Assembly (NCBI GenBank): GCA_964035575.1
Contig: OZ037892.1
Coordinates: 248,001 to 312,000, forward strand
Length of the DNA: 64,000 bases
Source: Rhynchopus sp. YZ270_cl-10
Taxonomy: Eukaryota; Euglenozoa; Diplonemea; Diplonemida; Diplonemidae
Direction of reading: 5' to 3'
Within the stretch, counting starts at the first letter, position 1; every line of letters begins with the position of its first letter. Positions 33,821-45,763 of this stretch are shown here, in pieces. The position numbers and the translations under genes were made by a program. The notes beneath the pieces were generated by a model. It was not told where the DNA came from and did no database searches. It was given only the letters and a program-made list of their open reading frames with translations.

Positions 33821-34063
33821 CTCTCTCTTTTTTTGAATTTCAAGGGAAGGTTGTTTTAAGCATGTTTCTGACTGCCAAAACCAAATAAAAGAAGCCAAAA
33901 AGGGACCTTTTGTATAACCGTATATTTCCTGAATGGTCTCAAAAAAAGAAAAAGAATAGTTTAAAAAAAGTGGATATGGGCACCCTCCTCATCGCAATGA
34001 GAGGGGTAACAAAAAGTAACTTAAAGATGTGCCTCTCGTGGACACCCAAAAAAAATACACATA

Positions 34064-34110
34064 AAAAAATGGTGATGAACCTAAGCCTCTCTGTGCATTA
34101 GTCTGATTAG
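34064..34110 (+). repeat. H1 hairpin repeat with TGATTAG ending
   Basis: GTGATGAACCTAAGCCTCTC, TGTGCATTAGTCTGATTAGA; it has the alternative 3' ending seen at 20222. Confidence 0.6.
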
Positions 34111-34187
34111 ATTATTCTTTTGGTTTATTCATCAGTCGCCTTAGTCACCTTTAAAGAGTTTTTTTTTTTTTTTAAAAAGCAAACGAC

Positions 34188-34262
34188 TCAACAGACACCA
34201 GCGGACGCAAGGCATCGCTCCGCCGCAGGGTTGTCGAACCCTCAGAGAACACTTCATTAGTA
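34188..34262 (+). repeat. H3 repeat
   Basis: ACACCAGCGGACGCAAGGCA, then TCCGCCGCAGGGTTGTCGAA, CCCTCAGAGAACACTTCATT. The GGGTT/AACCC stem is kept. Confidence 0.6.
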
Positions 34263-34937
34263 TCATGAACAAAACGGAAAACACGACATACGTTGTGAGG
34301 GGGTGTGCTTGAGAAAAGAGATTCTCGAAACAGTGACAATTAGTGGGCCTGGGATAAGGGGGCAGTGGGGGCCATTCACCTTGAGGAAGTGAAGAGAGAT
34401 TTGCCTGTATGCTTGGCGTAGCATGTAAGTTATTATCAGGGTAGATCCTTATTTTCGCTAAAAACGCTAAAAATCCCAGATTTATTTTCGTTTTTTTCCT
34501 TTTTTTTTCTCTCCCGTTTTTGAAAATTTTCCGCGCAGGCCTGACGCTAACTTTCAGGTTTTTGGGAAATCGTGGGGTGTCGATGGTTTGTCCGCGAGCG
34601 AAGCGTGCGAAAAAAATGTAAGGTGTACCTCCGCGAGCGCAGCGAGCGGAAAAAATGAGTGACGGTCTAAAAAAAATCCAACAAGCAGGTTGGTACCATG
34701 GTGTTTTTTTACACATCTCAGCTGTCGTAGAACTAGACCCCAGGGGATAATATAGGTTTTGGGGGTTTTCGCTGAAACTCGGTCGAGCCCAACCCAGCTC
34801 GTTAGGGCCTCCGGCGGAATGTGAGAATTCCGTGGTTATCCTACTGCGGAGTTCGGCACTGCATTGATATTTGCATCAGGCACACGCAGTGACCTCAGTA
34901 TATTTACAAAAAGAAACGGCGGTCGTGGCACCCATGG

Positions 34938-35127
34938 CGAAGCCACGGTACGCAACATTTCTAAAAATTGCGCTCAAAATTGCAGATATTTACTGCCAAA
35001 CTAGTCATGGGAAGGGTAGGTTGCAATCTTGCGCCGCAGGCACGGTACGCTACTTTTTTTCTTTCGCATGCTTCCTTTTCCTTCGGCGTTTGACCAATTA
35101 AATCGCATTCTGGCTGTGACCCTTGTC
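34938..35127 (+). repeat. Dispersed module shared with 54432-54625
   Basis: Begins GGCGAAGCCACGGTACGCAA, continues with TTGCAATCTTGCGCCGCAGG and ends TTCGGCGTTTGACCAATTAA. The copy at 54432-54625 is in the same orientation with an estimated 80-85 percent identity, and a third partial copy starts at 54313. Confidence 0.7.
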
Positions 35128-36317
35128 GGACACTGCGCCCTCTGACAAGGGTAATACTTTCTAGAAACATTCTGAAAAAAAGTGGTAGTGCCCGGCAAGA
35201 AAATTTTCAAAATTAAATAGGTAGTGCCGATGCACCAGCAGTTTGGGTGGGCGAGACCGCATTGGGTGAACCTCCGCGAGCGCAGCGAGCGGAAATTTTT
35301 TTTCGCAGTTTTTGGGCAAAGTTCAAAATCTCACTAAAAATTAAGTGGGGATTTTCGACAACAATACTGGGGCCCCTATGGGTTTTTGGATTTTGGCCGA
35401 ACAGTGTTGTGTTTCTGCCTTGGTCCGGTTGAAGTCTTTATTACTGGATCTCATACTCCATACAGGTGACCCATACCCGACCTTTAACACACACGCACTT
35501 CTTCGAAACCTCCACCCTCAGCACCAACCTTTTTACAATGGTCCGCTTTGCGGGTTTGCGGACATAGTAATTGTGTTCTTCAAGGTTATGCTTCAAAATC
35601 GTCTTATGCAAGGTGACACTGAGAATTGACACTCATTGGTCCTTGTCTTATGAACTGAAGACAAATATTAAAGGGGCATTAAGGGGCGGGCCGAAGGCCA
35701 GCCAAAAAAACGGTAGCGAACTTATATTTTTTTTCCTTTTGGTTTCCCCCTTATTTTGACTTTCCGGATCGATTGCGGACCGTGGTGGTGCCACTCTGTG
35801 CCTGGAAATTAGTAGGTAACCAAAAAAATGGGCCAGAGGAAAAAGGAAAAAAAAAAAGGAAAAAAAAATAAAAAATCTCGAATCCTTATTTTCACTTTCG
35901 CTAAGGATCTACCCTTATTATTATTATTTTTTTTTTTTTGAAAAATCGAAAAATTAATGACGTGTAGACACCTCGCTTTTTTCTCGTGTGAACTCCACGC
36001 AATTTTTTTATGTATTGTACGGGGACAAATAACACCGTGTCAAAAAGAGGAAGCTGGATATGACGCGCGAACATACACATATTTCCAAAACAAGAAGAAA
36101 TCACTCTAGTGAACAGTGTACCTAAAAAGTTGGCAACATGGGTCTATCGTTCTAAGCCTCGTCACCTGCACGGTGGAGTGTGACCAAAATGGCCGGACCC
36201 TTTTGGCCGGACTAAAGGACGGACCCCTGAGTCCGGCCAGGCGGACCCCCGAGTCCGGTTGGCCGGACCCCGAGTCCGGCCAACCGGCCAGGCGGACCCG
36301 TGGGTCCGCCTGGCCGC

Positions 36318-36470
36318 CCCAGGTACCCAAGCACCCAGGCACCCAGGTACCCAGGTACCCAGGTACCCAGGTACCCAGGTACCCAGGTACCCAGGTACCC
36401 AGGTACCCAGGTACCCAGGTACCCAGGTACCCAGGTACCCAGGTACCCAGGTACCCAGGTACCCAGGTAC
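36318..36470 (+). repeat. CCCAGGTA octamer tandem array (~19 units)
   Basis: A nearly pure run of CCCAGGTA, degenerating only at its left end (CCCAAGCA, CCCAGGCA). Same unit as at 29358-29526. It is open in several frames, which creates spurious reading frames. Confidence 0.85.
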
Positions 36471-36663
36471 ACGGCACACTGTGTACAAGGAAAAAAGTCG
36501 TGAAAGAGCAACCACAGCTCCACATGACAAACACAAAAGTGTCCAGTCACGTGGGGCATTCATGCACTGAGGAGATAATGATCCAACAATTTACAAGAAA
36601 GATTACTTAACCTACTGCTGGAAATTGCCAGGTCGTAGTAACACACAAAGTGTGCCTCCGTTC

Positions 36664-36720
36664 GGGAAGACCGGATATTCTAGAGACCAAAAAGGCCTCA
36701 AGAATATCTTCCGGTAGTCA
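36664..36720. repeat. Perfect-looking stem-loop
   Basis: GAAGACCGGATATTCTAGAG and a mirrored CTCAAGAATATCTTCCGGTA around an ACCAAAAAGGC loop. No tail or promoter identifies it as an RNA gene. Confidence 0.4.
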
Positions 36721-39700
36721 AGGTATAACCGAATGAACGGCCCAAGACCCCCGTGGAGAAGTTAAATGTGTAATGCTATCAGGTAGAAACTGCGAACACT
36801 GTCTTACCCTCCTCAATGCATGGTGGTTGATGTCTTCCACAACAAATTTCCTGTACCCAGGTACCCAAATTCCCAGACCCACGCAGTACTACGTCGCAGT
36901 ACTACGCAAAATTTACCACCAGACCCTGTCTTCGTGCACCTTAAGTACAACGCCGCAGACAGGCCAAACATGCGTTGGACTCAGAGGAATGCCCGCTGTG
37001 CAGGTATCAATGAGAACCAACTCCCAGCAACAAGGGGCGCCTTTTGGCGGGCGTTGTTGAGGGTGTTTGGGGTGCAAAGTTTTCCACAATTTTGATGCGC
37101 GGGTACAGAAGTGTTATCTTGTTCTTTCATCTCTAGAAATTTAAATGTTCAATCGCGTTTAACTACCACGAGGGCTTGTTCAGTGAACCCACGAGGGGTC
37201 GAAGGGGGTTGGTTATCCCATATCTATCAAAGGTTGTGTCGACCAGGCGAATCCACTATGTTACGCTGTACGTTGTTAAATCCGAAGAAATAACGCTTTA
37301 GCAGCCGCAGGAAGTTTGTTAAAAAGAGTGCCTCACGCTACACAAACCACCACCCGCAATTGACTTAGATGATAACTAGAGAATTCAGAACAAAACAACA
37401 CCCTGCCCCATACACACTAAATTGTCATGCTTCAAGAACATGCCTGGGCCAAAATTACTGTGACAAAAAAGGCAACAAGACCACCCACAAGGAGTGTGAA
37501 ATGTGCACTGGTTTTCTGGGGGAACGCAATATTTTCTTGTGCCTCGTCCTCCGTAAGCAGAGGACAGACTTTCCGGAAGGTTTCCAAAGTCGAATTTCTT
37601 GCACTAGCTATGCTCCCTGGGTTAAATGGCAATAGCAGTGACTGACAAAGTGTTCCCACCCCCCAGGTCTTCGTCCACAAACCCAGAATAGATTGATGTG
37701 GGTGAAGCATTTCGGATTTTTAAGTTGTTGATAGAATGTCGAAGAGCGGCGAAACTTCTCATCGCAATCACGGATGCAGTTCAGATTTCACGATCCTGTG
37801 ATGAGTGTAAATGTGGGGTATGATTAAGTTATGGTGTATAAACGCAGTACTGTAAAATCGTTTACAATTCTTCCGTCCCTAATACAGAAGTATCACTCAA
37901 GGCTGTACTTTAAAAAGTAGACACAAAAAATACCCACAAACATAAATTAAATCATCACGTAATGTGAGGGGGTGACAAAATCCATTTACTGACTGATATT
38001 TCAACTCGGTTAATTAGGGTGTGACAAATTAAACGATTTTACAGTATTAAAGATGAGGTTAATGAAGAGAGTGGTAATAACTATGCATTGCCGTGAAATA
38101 AGGTAGCCTTTTTTTTACGCTACAGCGGGTTTCCTGCTGCACAATGGTTCCCAAGCGAAGCGAGGGGACCATGTATAAGTGTATTTACCGAGCGAAGCGA
38201 GGTGAATATTATGTGCAGCAGGTAACGAGCACGCCTGCAGAAGTTAAAAAACGGCTGCCTTATGACAAGCAATACGTAAGTTTATTCCGATTACACAAAG
38301 TAGGGGTAGTCTACAAGCACCAGCCAAAAAAGAGTGAGATGGGTGATCAGGGAAAACAAACACCACCACACAACAACTTGACAACCACTTAAGGAATGAA
38401 TCTACACTAGTGCCTTACAGTTAAACATATTTACATACCTTGTCTTCATCGTAACCTGCGCCTTCGCTGCTGTCAAGGTGCCTTCTCTGGGTACAGTGCC
38501 CAGTGTCCAGTACAGAAAAAAAATTCGTCTAAAAAATCGAGTACGCAAAACCACATTTTAGACATTTTAGACCCCTACAGAGGCTCAAAAGTGCCAAATT
38601 TTGCTTTTTATGGCCTCAAATCGTCAAAATTAGCTACTACAGTACACGGGGTATGACCGTATTTTGGCTGAAATTTTGACTTGAAAATTTTTTTCAACAT
38701 TTGCCCAATCTGAGGTTTTCTTTGGATTTTTTGGGCCATTTTATGACCCACCACGGCCAGTTTTGGGCAAAAAAGTTATTTTTTCTTTGGTCAAAAATCG
38801 CCTTGTCTAACCACTGTTTAGTGTAGTATAGTTCAAATACGTGTATTTGGTGAAACCCCAGATGGTCAAAACACCCGAATTTTGCGTTTTTTTTGCATTT
38901 TTCGGTGCCCCAAGACCCAACCCAGAGGCCAAATTTTTCCCGAAAAAAAAAATTTTTTTTTTCAGATTTTTCGATTTTTTGCTAAGGCGATGGCCCATAC
39001 AAAATGTACAGGGTGCACACAAAATTGCCGTGGAATAAATTCTAGATGCTCTAAACTGCTCGTAAGTGCCTTTATTTGCATTTTTAGTCCAGTTTTGAGG
39101 TCATATGGACCCACCAAGGGCATTTTTGTGATGTCAAAAAAAAAAAAATTTTTTTTTTTTGGGTCCGGCCAACCGGACTCAGGGTCCGGCCAACCAGACT
39201 CGGGGTCCGGCCAGGGGTCCGGCCAGGCGGACCCCTGAGTCTGGTTGGCCGGACCCCGAGTCCGGCCAGGCGGACTCGGGGGTGAGTCCGGTTTGGCCTC
39301 AGGCCAGGCTGGTCAGACTCCACCGTGTGTTCAAAAAAAAAAAAACTAATTTCATATACTTTCCAAAAATAAACCATTGATACACACTTCGCTGAACCAA
39401 CAGAGGTCCAAAACCCTGCGTAGCGAAAGCATAAAAATAAAAATGAAAAATGGCCCCAGATTGGCCTTCGTTCTTGAGAAGCGATGCCTGACAGCGCGAG
39501 ACCGTCTTGTATAGCAGCACATACTCTTCTTGCAACAATCGCGAAGGGGGGGGGGGGGGAAAAGAAAAAAAAAGGGAGAGAGGGTTTGGAATTTGAACGC
39601 TTCTCCCCACACCCCCCGGGTGCCACCATCGCTAAAAGACTGGAAGTGGAAGTGGCTGGAGAATGAGGTGGTTTGTCACCTCTGATCTGACGTCATGTAT

Positions 39701-40509
39701 TTAAAAAAAAAAACCCCCCCACGATTGCCAAAAGTACGAATTATGAACGCTTTCTGTTGATGCCCCATATCGGTGTAGTGTAGCCGCCATGCAATACAGT
39801 CGATCACTATACACAGGAGGAGGGAAAAAAAACAAGAAAAGCGATCGAAACGAACCGTGCTGCATTTGTCTTCCGATTTTTTCGAAGAAGAAAAAATCGT
39901 GGAAGCCGATAAAACGAGTGATGGCCATAACGTGAGTGGTCCGAAAATAAAATAAAAAATGAAAATGTTTCCCAATAAAAAGAACACTTGAAAGATGTGC
40001 CACACAGATAAGAGGGGAGGTTTTTTTTAGTGTAAAAAAATACCTCCGCGAATTCACAGCTAATACCCTTGCGGCTGACACCAGATGTAAAAAAAGACAG
40101 ATTTAAAAAAAAACTTTGAAATGCATTCCTCCTGTGCACACAACATCTTCAAAAATAAAAAAGAAAGCTGGGGCTAATCCGTTCTGGGGCGGGCGGTACA
40201 CACCCGCTCATCGCCAGCAGCTTTATTCTATCGATGAAGCTATGTGAGCAGACAGGACTGTCCAAAAATGATTAACATAATGTTTTCAATCGAAAGATGG
40301 AGTTTTTTTTTTTTTGTCAGCGTCTTCTCCTCTTTTTTTAAATAAAAAATACTTTGTTTTTTTGTGCACCTTGGTATATGACCAGTGTACTAGACAACCA
40401 TGGACTACATCCATTTTGAGGTATACATCTAAAGAAGAGAGAAGATTAAGATACTATTTTCAATAGAAAGATGGAGCTTATCCCCCAGCCATCACATCTA
40501 AAGAAGAAA

Positions 40510-40650
40510 ACTTGAAAGATGACTATTCCTCTCGTGCACATACACACACATCTTTGGGGCCATATTCTGAGCAAGAATTACCCCTACTAGTTATCAAATA
40601 CACACACATCTTTACCACTATCGTTATCGCGCTGGAACACGCTGGGTATA
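40510..40650 (+). repeat. H2 hairpin repeat, split copy
   Basis: CTTGAAAGATGACTATTCCT, CTCGTGCACATACACACACA, TCTTT. After about 50 bp of other sequence, ACACACATCTTTACCACTAT, CGTTATCGCGCTGGAACACG, CTGGG follows. It looks like a partial internal duplication. Confidence 0.6.
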
Positions 40651-40799
40651 TAAAAAAATCACACAAAATGAAGACAAAAAAAAAATATTTCAAATACTTT
40701 CAATTCTACTGAACAGAAAGCATATTCACGCATTGATGGGAGGGGGGGGAGTCATATCCACACAAAGGAAAGAGCTAAACAGATGTAGGAGAGAACCAC

Positions 40800-40830
<31 letters not shown>

Positions 40831-41648
40831 ATGTTTTTTTCATCACTAGGAAAGAAAACGACAATGACGGAACATATGAAAAAGAGAAAAAAAGAAAAAA
40901 AGGGAGGCAATGAAGAGAACCTAGTTCTCATGTATAAGTCAGCCAAAAAAAAGAAAGAAAAATCGAAGTATGAATGTGCCTCTTGTGCACATACATCTTA
41001 CTAAAAAAAAAGAATGAAAACATAGATGTGACTACACTGTGCACACATCAAACAAACGAAAGAAAAAGGTATTTTCGTCATATTGCAATCAATAAATTGA
41101 TAGTATATGAGGAGGGAACAAAAAAATGTTCTCATGTGGACAAAAATGTTCCCAAACGAATGAAAAAGAGAAAAGAAAAAAAGGTGTCTGGGAGATTTTG
41201 CACCCCAGACCCCAATATGTAGGATATGCCAGGAGGGGAATTGGAAACGAAATATTTTTTATTTTGTTTTTTTGCGTTTTCCCATTCTCACCTCCCCCCC
41301 ATTGCTATATCAACCCACCCCCAATTAATACACTCCCCCGTCAACAAAGGTTTTTTTTTTTTTTTTCCGGTCCGCTGTTTGGTTTTATTCTGAGAGAAAA
41401 AGGGGGGGAAAAAGAGAAGTTGAAAGTCCAAATACACTCACCATTCAATGGCAGATGCAAGCACCGGAAGGAAAAAAAAAAGGATAATTTTTAACACCGC
41501 ACACATATCGTATTGCTCCTTGACAATACCAAACACTACACTATTTCTTTTTTCTCCTTCCCCCCCCTCTTCCCCATAAATACCAAACGCGGTTCCCTTG
41601 TATGACGAGACAAATGTCTCCATTTTACCGACCCCTTTTCCCCCTTTT

Positions 41649-43091
41649 TTATATTTTATCTGTTGACGCTGTGACGGTTATGCTTGAGGCGGTTTCGACA
41701 ACTTCGACCAGAATGTCGTCACTACCTGCACGAGATGAGAGCTCTTGCTCTTCTTGCGGAGCAGGCTCATCTTCGGGCACAGAGATCCTTCCCCCTCTCC
41801 AGACCACTCCCATCTGGAACAACGCCACTACCCCAATAAGCACCCACTGCAGTTCATTGTTTTCCGCCGAATCTGCAGCACTGCTGGACAACCCAGAACC
41901 TTCCACGAAAGGTCTGGCAGTCAACGGAGGGGTCTCATCAGGTTTGGCTTTGTATAGAAATCCGTCCATCCCTAACGCCCCTTTACCGTTTGGAAGCTCT
42001 AGGATGTAAGGTGCAGAGACGAACCCTGTGATCGCACGCCACTTTTCTGGGATAGCAGTGCTTTCCGTAGGTGGATCTAATGGGGTGTCTGTTGAGGTGT
42101 TGATCGGAGGCTGTTCTCCTCCCCCGGTTGCTTGGGGTGTTGTGGTGGTGAGTTGCGGAGGGGTGAGGGTGTTTGGTGTAGGGGTAGCCGTATCGGGGGC
42201 GGTGGTGTCGACGACGTTGCTGCAGGAGGGCATGGAGGCAAGCGAGCAGAAGTTGTTGCAGTCGCAGTTTTGCACCCCCCACAGCTCCGCCCCAAGCCCG
42301 CAGCAGCTGATGGAACTAATCTGCTTCTCCGACAGCGAGGAGTCCCACAGCATCAGATCGAACATCTCCCCTTGAAAGACGTCTTCAATCCCGTTCCCTC
42401 CGTTCCATTTACAGCCGATCGAGGTGACTTCATTCCTGTTCGTGAAAGGGTCGCCCTTCGTCTTCGTCCGCGCCCCATCAACAAAGAGAGAAATATACGT
42501 CGAATCCTTCCTGCTAACAACAGTGGGAACATGGTTGACACATGAAATGAACATCCAGTTGTGTAGTGGAGACTGTGCCGGGGGGGCGACCTCCTTGCTG
42601 TGTATAACCGAGTTCGCTCCGGAGGTGCACATAATTTCGAAGACACCATAAGTGCTGTGGGCCATGGTCTTGCGGATCCTGATGGAAAGTGTTTTCATAC
42701 GCGAATCGCCCTTCTCGAAGATGGTGACCCAGTCTTCCTGCAGGGTGCTGCTTGGGTGGATCCATGATGAAAAGGTAATGTTTTGTTCGTGCTTTGCGTC
42801 TATGGTATCCCCATGAGGCAGCAGACAGGACTTTTCTGAGGTACTGAACTCTATCATTTCCCGGTCCGCAAAATACGGCAAAAAATTGGTAAAATCGAGG
42901 CCCCCAATTTCCTTCCGGTCCGGCATTGAGCTTTGGGTGCGGATCCAAAGATAGGGGTCGGGAACCCTCCTAAACCTCAATGGTGACAGCACAGCATTAC
43001 TTGGCGTCTCCGTGCCTGGCATATGCGTCATTTGCGCCCCTACACTCATAGACAACAAAAGCAACACACTCATCTTAGCATTCCCCATCAT
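41649..43091 (-). CDS. LamG/jelly-roll-like type I membrane protein
   Basis: I start at ATG 43091 (or 43088), because MMGNAKMSVLLLLSMSVGAQ is a signal peptide, while the upstream in-frame residues are Phe/Pro-rich leader translation. This gives 480 residues. Residues ~70-270 look like a concanavalin/LamG-type beta sandwich: an ITFSSWIHPSS strand, DWVTIFEKGD, MFISCVNHVPTVV, STYISLFVDGA, and FQGEMFDLMLWDSSLSEKQI near the end, as in Laminin_G_3 domains. A Cys-rich patch (CCGLGAELWGVQNCDCNNFC), a Thr/Pro-rich stalk and a single membrane helix (LQWVLIGVVALFQMGVVW) with a short acidic cytoplasmic tail follow. It is likely a surface glycan- or ligand-binding protein. Ligand unknown; no catalytic motif seen. 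Confidence 0.85.
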   Translation of the reverse strand: MMGNAKMSVLLLLSMSVGAQMTHMPGTETPSNAVLSPLRFRRVPDPYLWIRTQSSMPDRKEIGGLDFTNFLPYFADREMIEFSTSEKSCLLPHGDTIDAKHEQNITFSSWIHPSSTLQEDWVTIFEKGDSRMKTLSIRIRKTMAHSTYGVFEIMCTSGANSVIHSKEVAPPAQSPLHNWMFISCVNHVPTVVSRKDSTYISLFVDGARTKTKGDPFTNRNEVTSIGCKWNGGNGIEDVFQGEMFDLMLWDSSLSEKQISSISCCGLGAELWGVQNCDCNNFCSLASMPSCSNVVDTTAPDTATPTPNTLTPPQLTTTTPQATGGGEQPPINTSTDTPLDPPTESTAIPEKWRAITGFVSAPYILELPNGKGALGMDGFLYKAKPDETPPLTARPFVEGSGLSSSAADSAENNELQWVLIGVVALFQMGVVWRGGRISVPEDEPAPQEEQELSSRAGSDDILVEVVETASSITVTASTDKI

Positions 43092-45422
43092 CTCAAAATG
43101 AGGGGAAAAGAAGAGAAAAAGAGCGAGAGTAGATATGGGGGGGAAAAAATGGGGGAAAAATGGAAGGGGGGTAAACACACTTTACCCCCCCCCGCTAAAA
43201 CAGGTAAATCATAAAAGGGGGGAAAGAGAAAAAAAAAAAGCTGGGTGTCTCCCGCTGTGACAAAAATATATGTGTGTATGGGGGTGTCTGGTGATGTGGT
43301 TGGATAGGTAGGGTGGGAAGTGATGTTGGTAGGTGCAAAAAGGGGGTATCAAAAAAAGCTCTTTTTTTTTTTTTTGGAAACTCAGCAACAACGACTGGTG
43401 TGAGATGGGGTGTAAATGATGGGGGGGAGAAAACAAAAAAAAATTTTTTTTTTTTTGAAATAAATTCGAGACCGATGTGTGGGTGTCGGTGTCAAAGCCT
43501 TCAAAACACAATTGTAAGGTGAAAGCCAACGAAAGAAAAAAAAAAGAGGGAAGGGGTGGGAGAGTGGGTGGGTTTGCCTGAGAACAAACAAAGCCACCGA
43601 CACACACACACACGCCAAAAAAAAGAAGAAAAATGGGGGGGGGGGGGGGGGGTGATGGGGAAATACTTTTTTTTTGCAATTAATTCTCGAGAACTGAGCA
43701 AAGAATTGAACGTAAATTCATATCCTTTTCAAATTCCCAAAGAAACACAACAAAATAACGAAAGAATATTTTTGGGGGCTCTCAAACGTAAATGGGATAA
43801 AGGAGTGGGGTGGGAGGTGGTCCACATAAAACACTGTTGTATCACATTAATCACAACACATTCCTTTTTTTCAGTTCTCACTTTTTTAAAGTGTGTTAAA
43901 CTGCAAAACATGAGAAACGGAGAAATGGGAATATTATTTTGTTTGAAAAAAATCGCCAGCATTCCTGAAGTTCCAAACGGAAGCACACATCGCAATCATA
44001 AACAGAAATGAAATAACCACCTTTGGCCCAACCAATACCCAACTACAATGAGCGCTATACGGACCTTATTTTTTCGAAACAAGGAATTGCCAAACTTCTC
44101 AACGCAACTAATTTCATATACTTTCATATCAATTGAGAACAGAAGTATGTTCCGATGCCCAAATATTCCCAAAAAAAAAGGAAAAAAAAAAGGCACATTT
44201 TTGACAAAAAAAAAGGGGGGGAATAAATGAAGACGCCCTCCTCACCCTCACCCTTACTCTCTCTTTCATAATATCAACAAAAAATCAAAAAAAGGGGGAA
44301 GGTCGAGAGGAAGAAGCTACCATTTGTTAAAACAGTAAGCTCCAGTATGTAAATGTCCTCGATGGGTAGTGGTTACCCTTTTCCCCCCCCTCTATATTTT
44401 TTTTTTTTGTGATACAATACAAAAAAGACTCAAAGATAAATCTCTTCTTTTGTACTTTGTCTCGTTTTTTGCATATTCCATTTTTTTTTTTGAATACAAG
44501 AGAAGTGTCGAGGAATGCGGAGTTTTTTTTTTTTTTTTGACGCAATCAAATAAAACCGGAATGGAGTGTAAATAAAGAAAGAAGCTCAGAAATGAGACAT
44601 CTCTGAAAAAAAAGAATGTGGGGAAAAAAAAAAAAGGGAAAAAAAAAAACTTGGCTGTGTGAATTGTGTGTAGGCAACTTTTCATTTGTTTGAGAAAGTC
44701 TCAGGGAAAAGGGGGAAAAAGAGGAGAGGTACATAAGCCACTCACTTAGCTACCTTCAAAAAAAAGATCGGGTCTTTTGTTTGTGCGCTCAAAGCCGGGA
44801 AAACAAAAAGGTGAAAAAATGTGTTAAACTGAAGTACGGTTGTTGTGGTTAATTGAGTACTCAAAGAAACAAGCAAGCTTCTGTTTTTTTCAATCCGTTT
44901 TGTTTGCCCTGCAGCGCTGCCTCCAATCTTTTTAGAATTGACAACAAGTTGTTTTATCAAAAAAAAAAAAAAAATAGACTCTGGCTTCTGGGATATGACA
45001 AATGAAAAACAAAAAAAAGAAGAGTTTTTTTTTTTTCGTTTATCGCACTGCAAATTTGTTGTATTTTTTTCGCTGTATGAGTTTGAGTGGTGAAACAAAA
45101 AAAAAAAAAAACAAAAAAAAAGGGGGCTGAGGTATTTTCCCAACCCACTAAACGCATCCCAAATGAAGCAGAGAAGAACAAAGAAGTTTGAAAAGCAAGC
45201 GCCCCGGATAGAACCAATGGACACTTTAAAAAAAGAAGAAAAGAAAAACGCACACTAAGAAAGGGGGAAGTTGTTTGGTCTGTAGTCTGGCCTTATTGGC
45301 CGTTGACAGGATATACTTTTGTTTTTGGTAGGATGGGCGTTCGCACATGATAGCAGGGGTGTGATGTGCAAAAAGAGAAACGCCAACAAAAAAATGGGGT
45401 CGAGGGGGGAAAACTAGTGGTA

Positions 45423-45598
45423 CACGACGTTGAAGTAAATTACTTTACTTGTAGTTTTACTTGTGGTTTTACATGTAATATTTTTTACTTTACTTGTGAG
45501 CTGTACGCCTACGTTTTTACGTGTGCCACAAGTAAAGTAATTTCACAAGTAAAATTACATGTAAAACCACAAGTAAAGTCATTTATTTCAACGTCGTG
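45423..45598. mobile_element. Foldback MITE, CACGACGTTGAAGTAAAT family, TA flanks
   Basis: A 176-bp near-palindrome. The left end is CACGACGTTGAAGTAAATTA, CTTTACTTG. The right end mirrors it (CAAGTAAAGTCATTTATTTC, AACGTCGTG). It is flanked by TA on both sides. Related copies are at 52699-52805 and, degenerate, at 29020-29124. Confidence 0.72.
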
Positions 45599-45718
45599 TA
45601 GCTGCAATGTGATAACTGTCTATCAGAATGGATAATACACATAACAATACAGCTGTACTGTAATGTGTATTATGTATTACGATAGAGCAATTTATCACCA
45701 CAGAACACACAATAATGA

Positions 45719-45763
45719 AAACTGGTAAGATGGGCTAAGCCTTCACGGTGATTAGGTCATCTT
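45719..45763 (+). repeat. H1 hairpin repeat
   Basis: AAACTGGTAAGATGGGCTAA, GCCTTCACGGTGATTAGGTC, ATCTT; the loop differs but the outer AAGATG/CATCTT stem is intact. Confidence 0.65.

Larger units (their letters stand above)
36169..39327. mobile_element. 3.2-kb non-coding element with ~30-bp inverted ends
   Basis: The left end CACGGTGGAGTGTGACCA and the mirrored right end (CACGGTGGAGTCTGACCA on the other strand) are flanked by TG on both sides. Clusters of GGCCGGACCCCGAGTCC hairpins occur just inside both ends (36190-36310 and 39160-39290). The interior carries an octamer array (36318-36470), a stretch related to the left arm of the 29288-33820 element (36780-37650), and 38571-38630, which is an inverted match to 30908-30970. 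It appears to be a composite; no transposase seen. Confidence 0.6.
25147..41648. other. 16.5-kb gene-free, element-rich region
   Basis: No convincing coding gene. It contains the MITE at 25187-25318, H1/H2/H3 repeat copies, the GC-rich element at 28689-28796, a foldback element near 29020-29124, the 4.5-kb TIR element (29288-33820), the dispersed module at 34938-35127, the second TIR element (36169-39327) and low-complexity A/T runs from 39700 to 41600. The small frames here are within repeats or homopolymers. Confidence 0.6.

Noticed and set aside
34141-34716. A 191-codon minus-strand frame
   Set aside because: It runs through repeat sequence and A/T homopolymers; the composition is inconsistent with a protein and there is no homology I recognise.
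36106-36610. Frames translating as PGTQVPRY or GYLGTWVP repeats
   Set aside because: These are simply the CCCAGGTA octamer array read in several frames on both strands.
38144-38392. An 82-codon plus-strand frame starting MVPKRSEG
   Set aside because: Much of it is translated GAGCGAAGCGAG-type repeat inside the 36169-39327 element; no recognisable domain.
41602-42545. Plus-strand frames opposite the LamG-like gene
   Set aside because: They are shadows of the minus-strand coding sequence, which has a signal peptide, folded domain and membrane helix.
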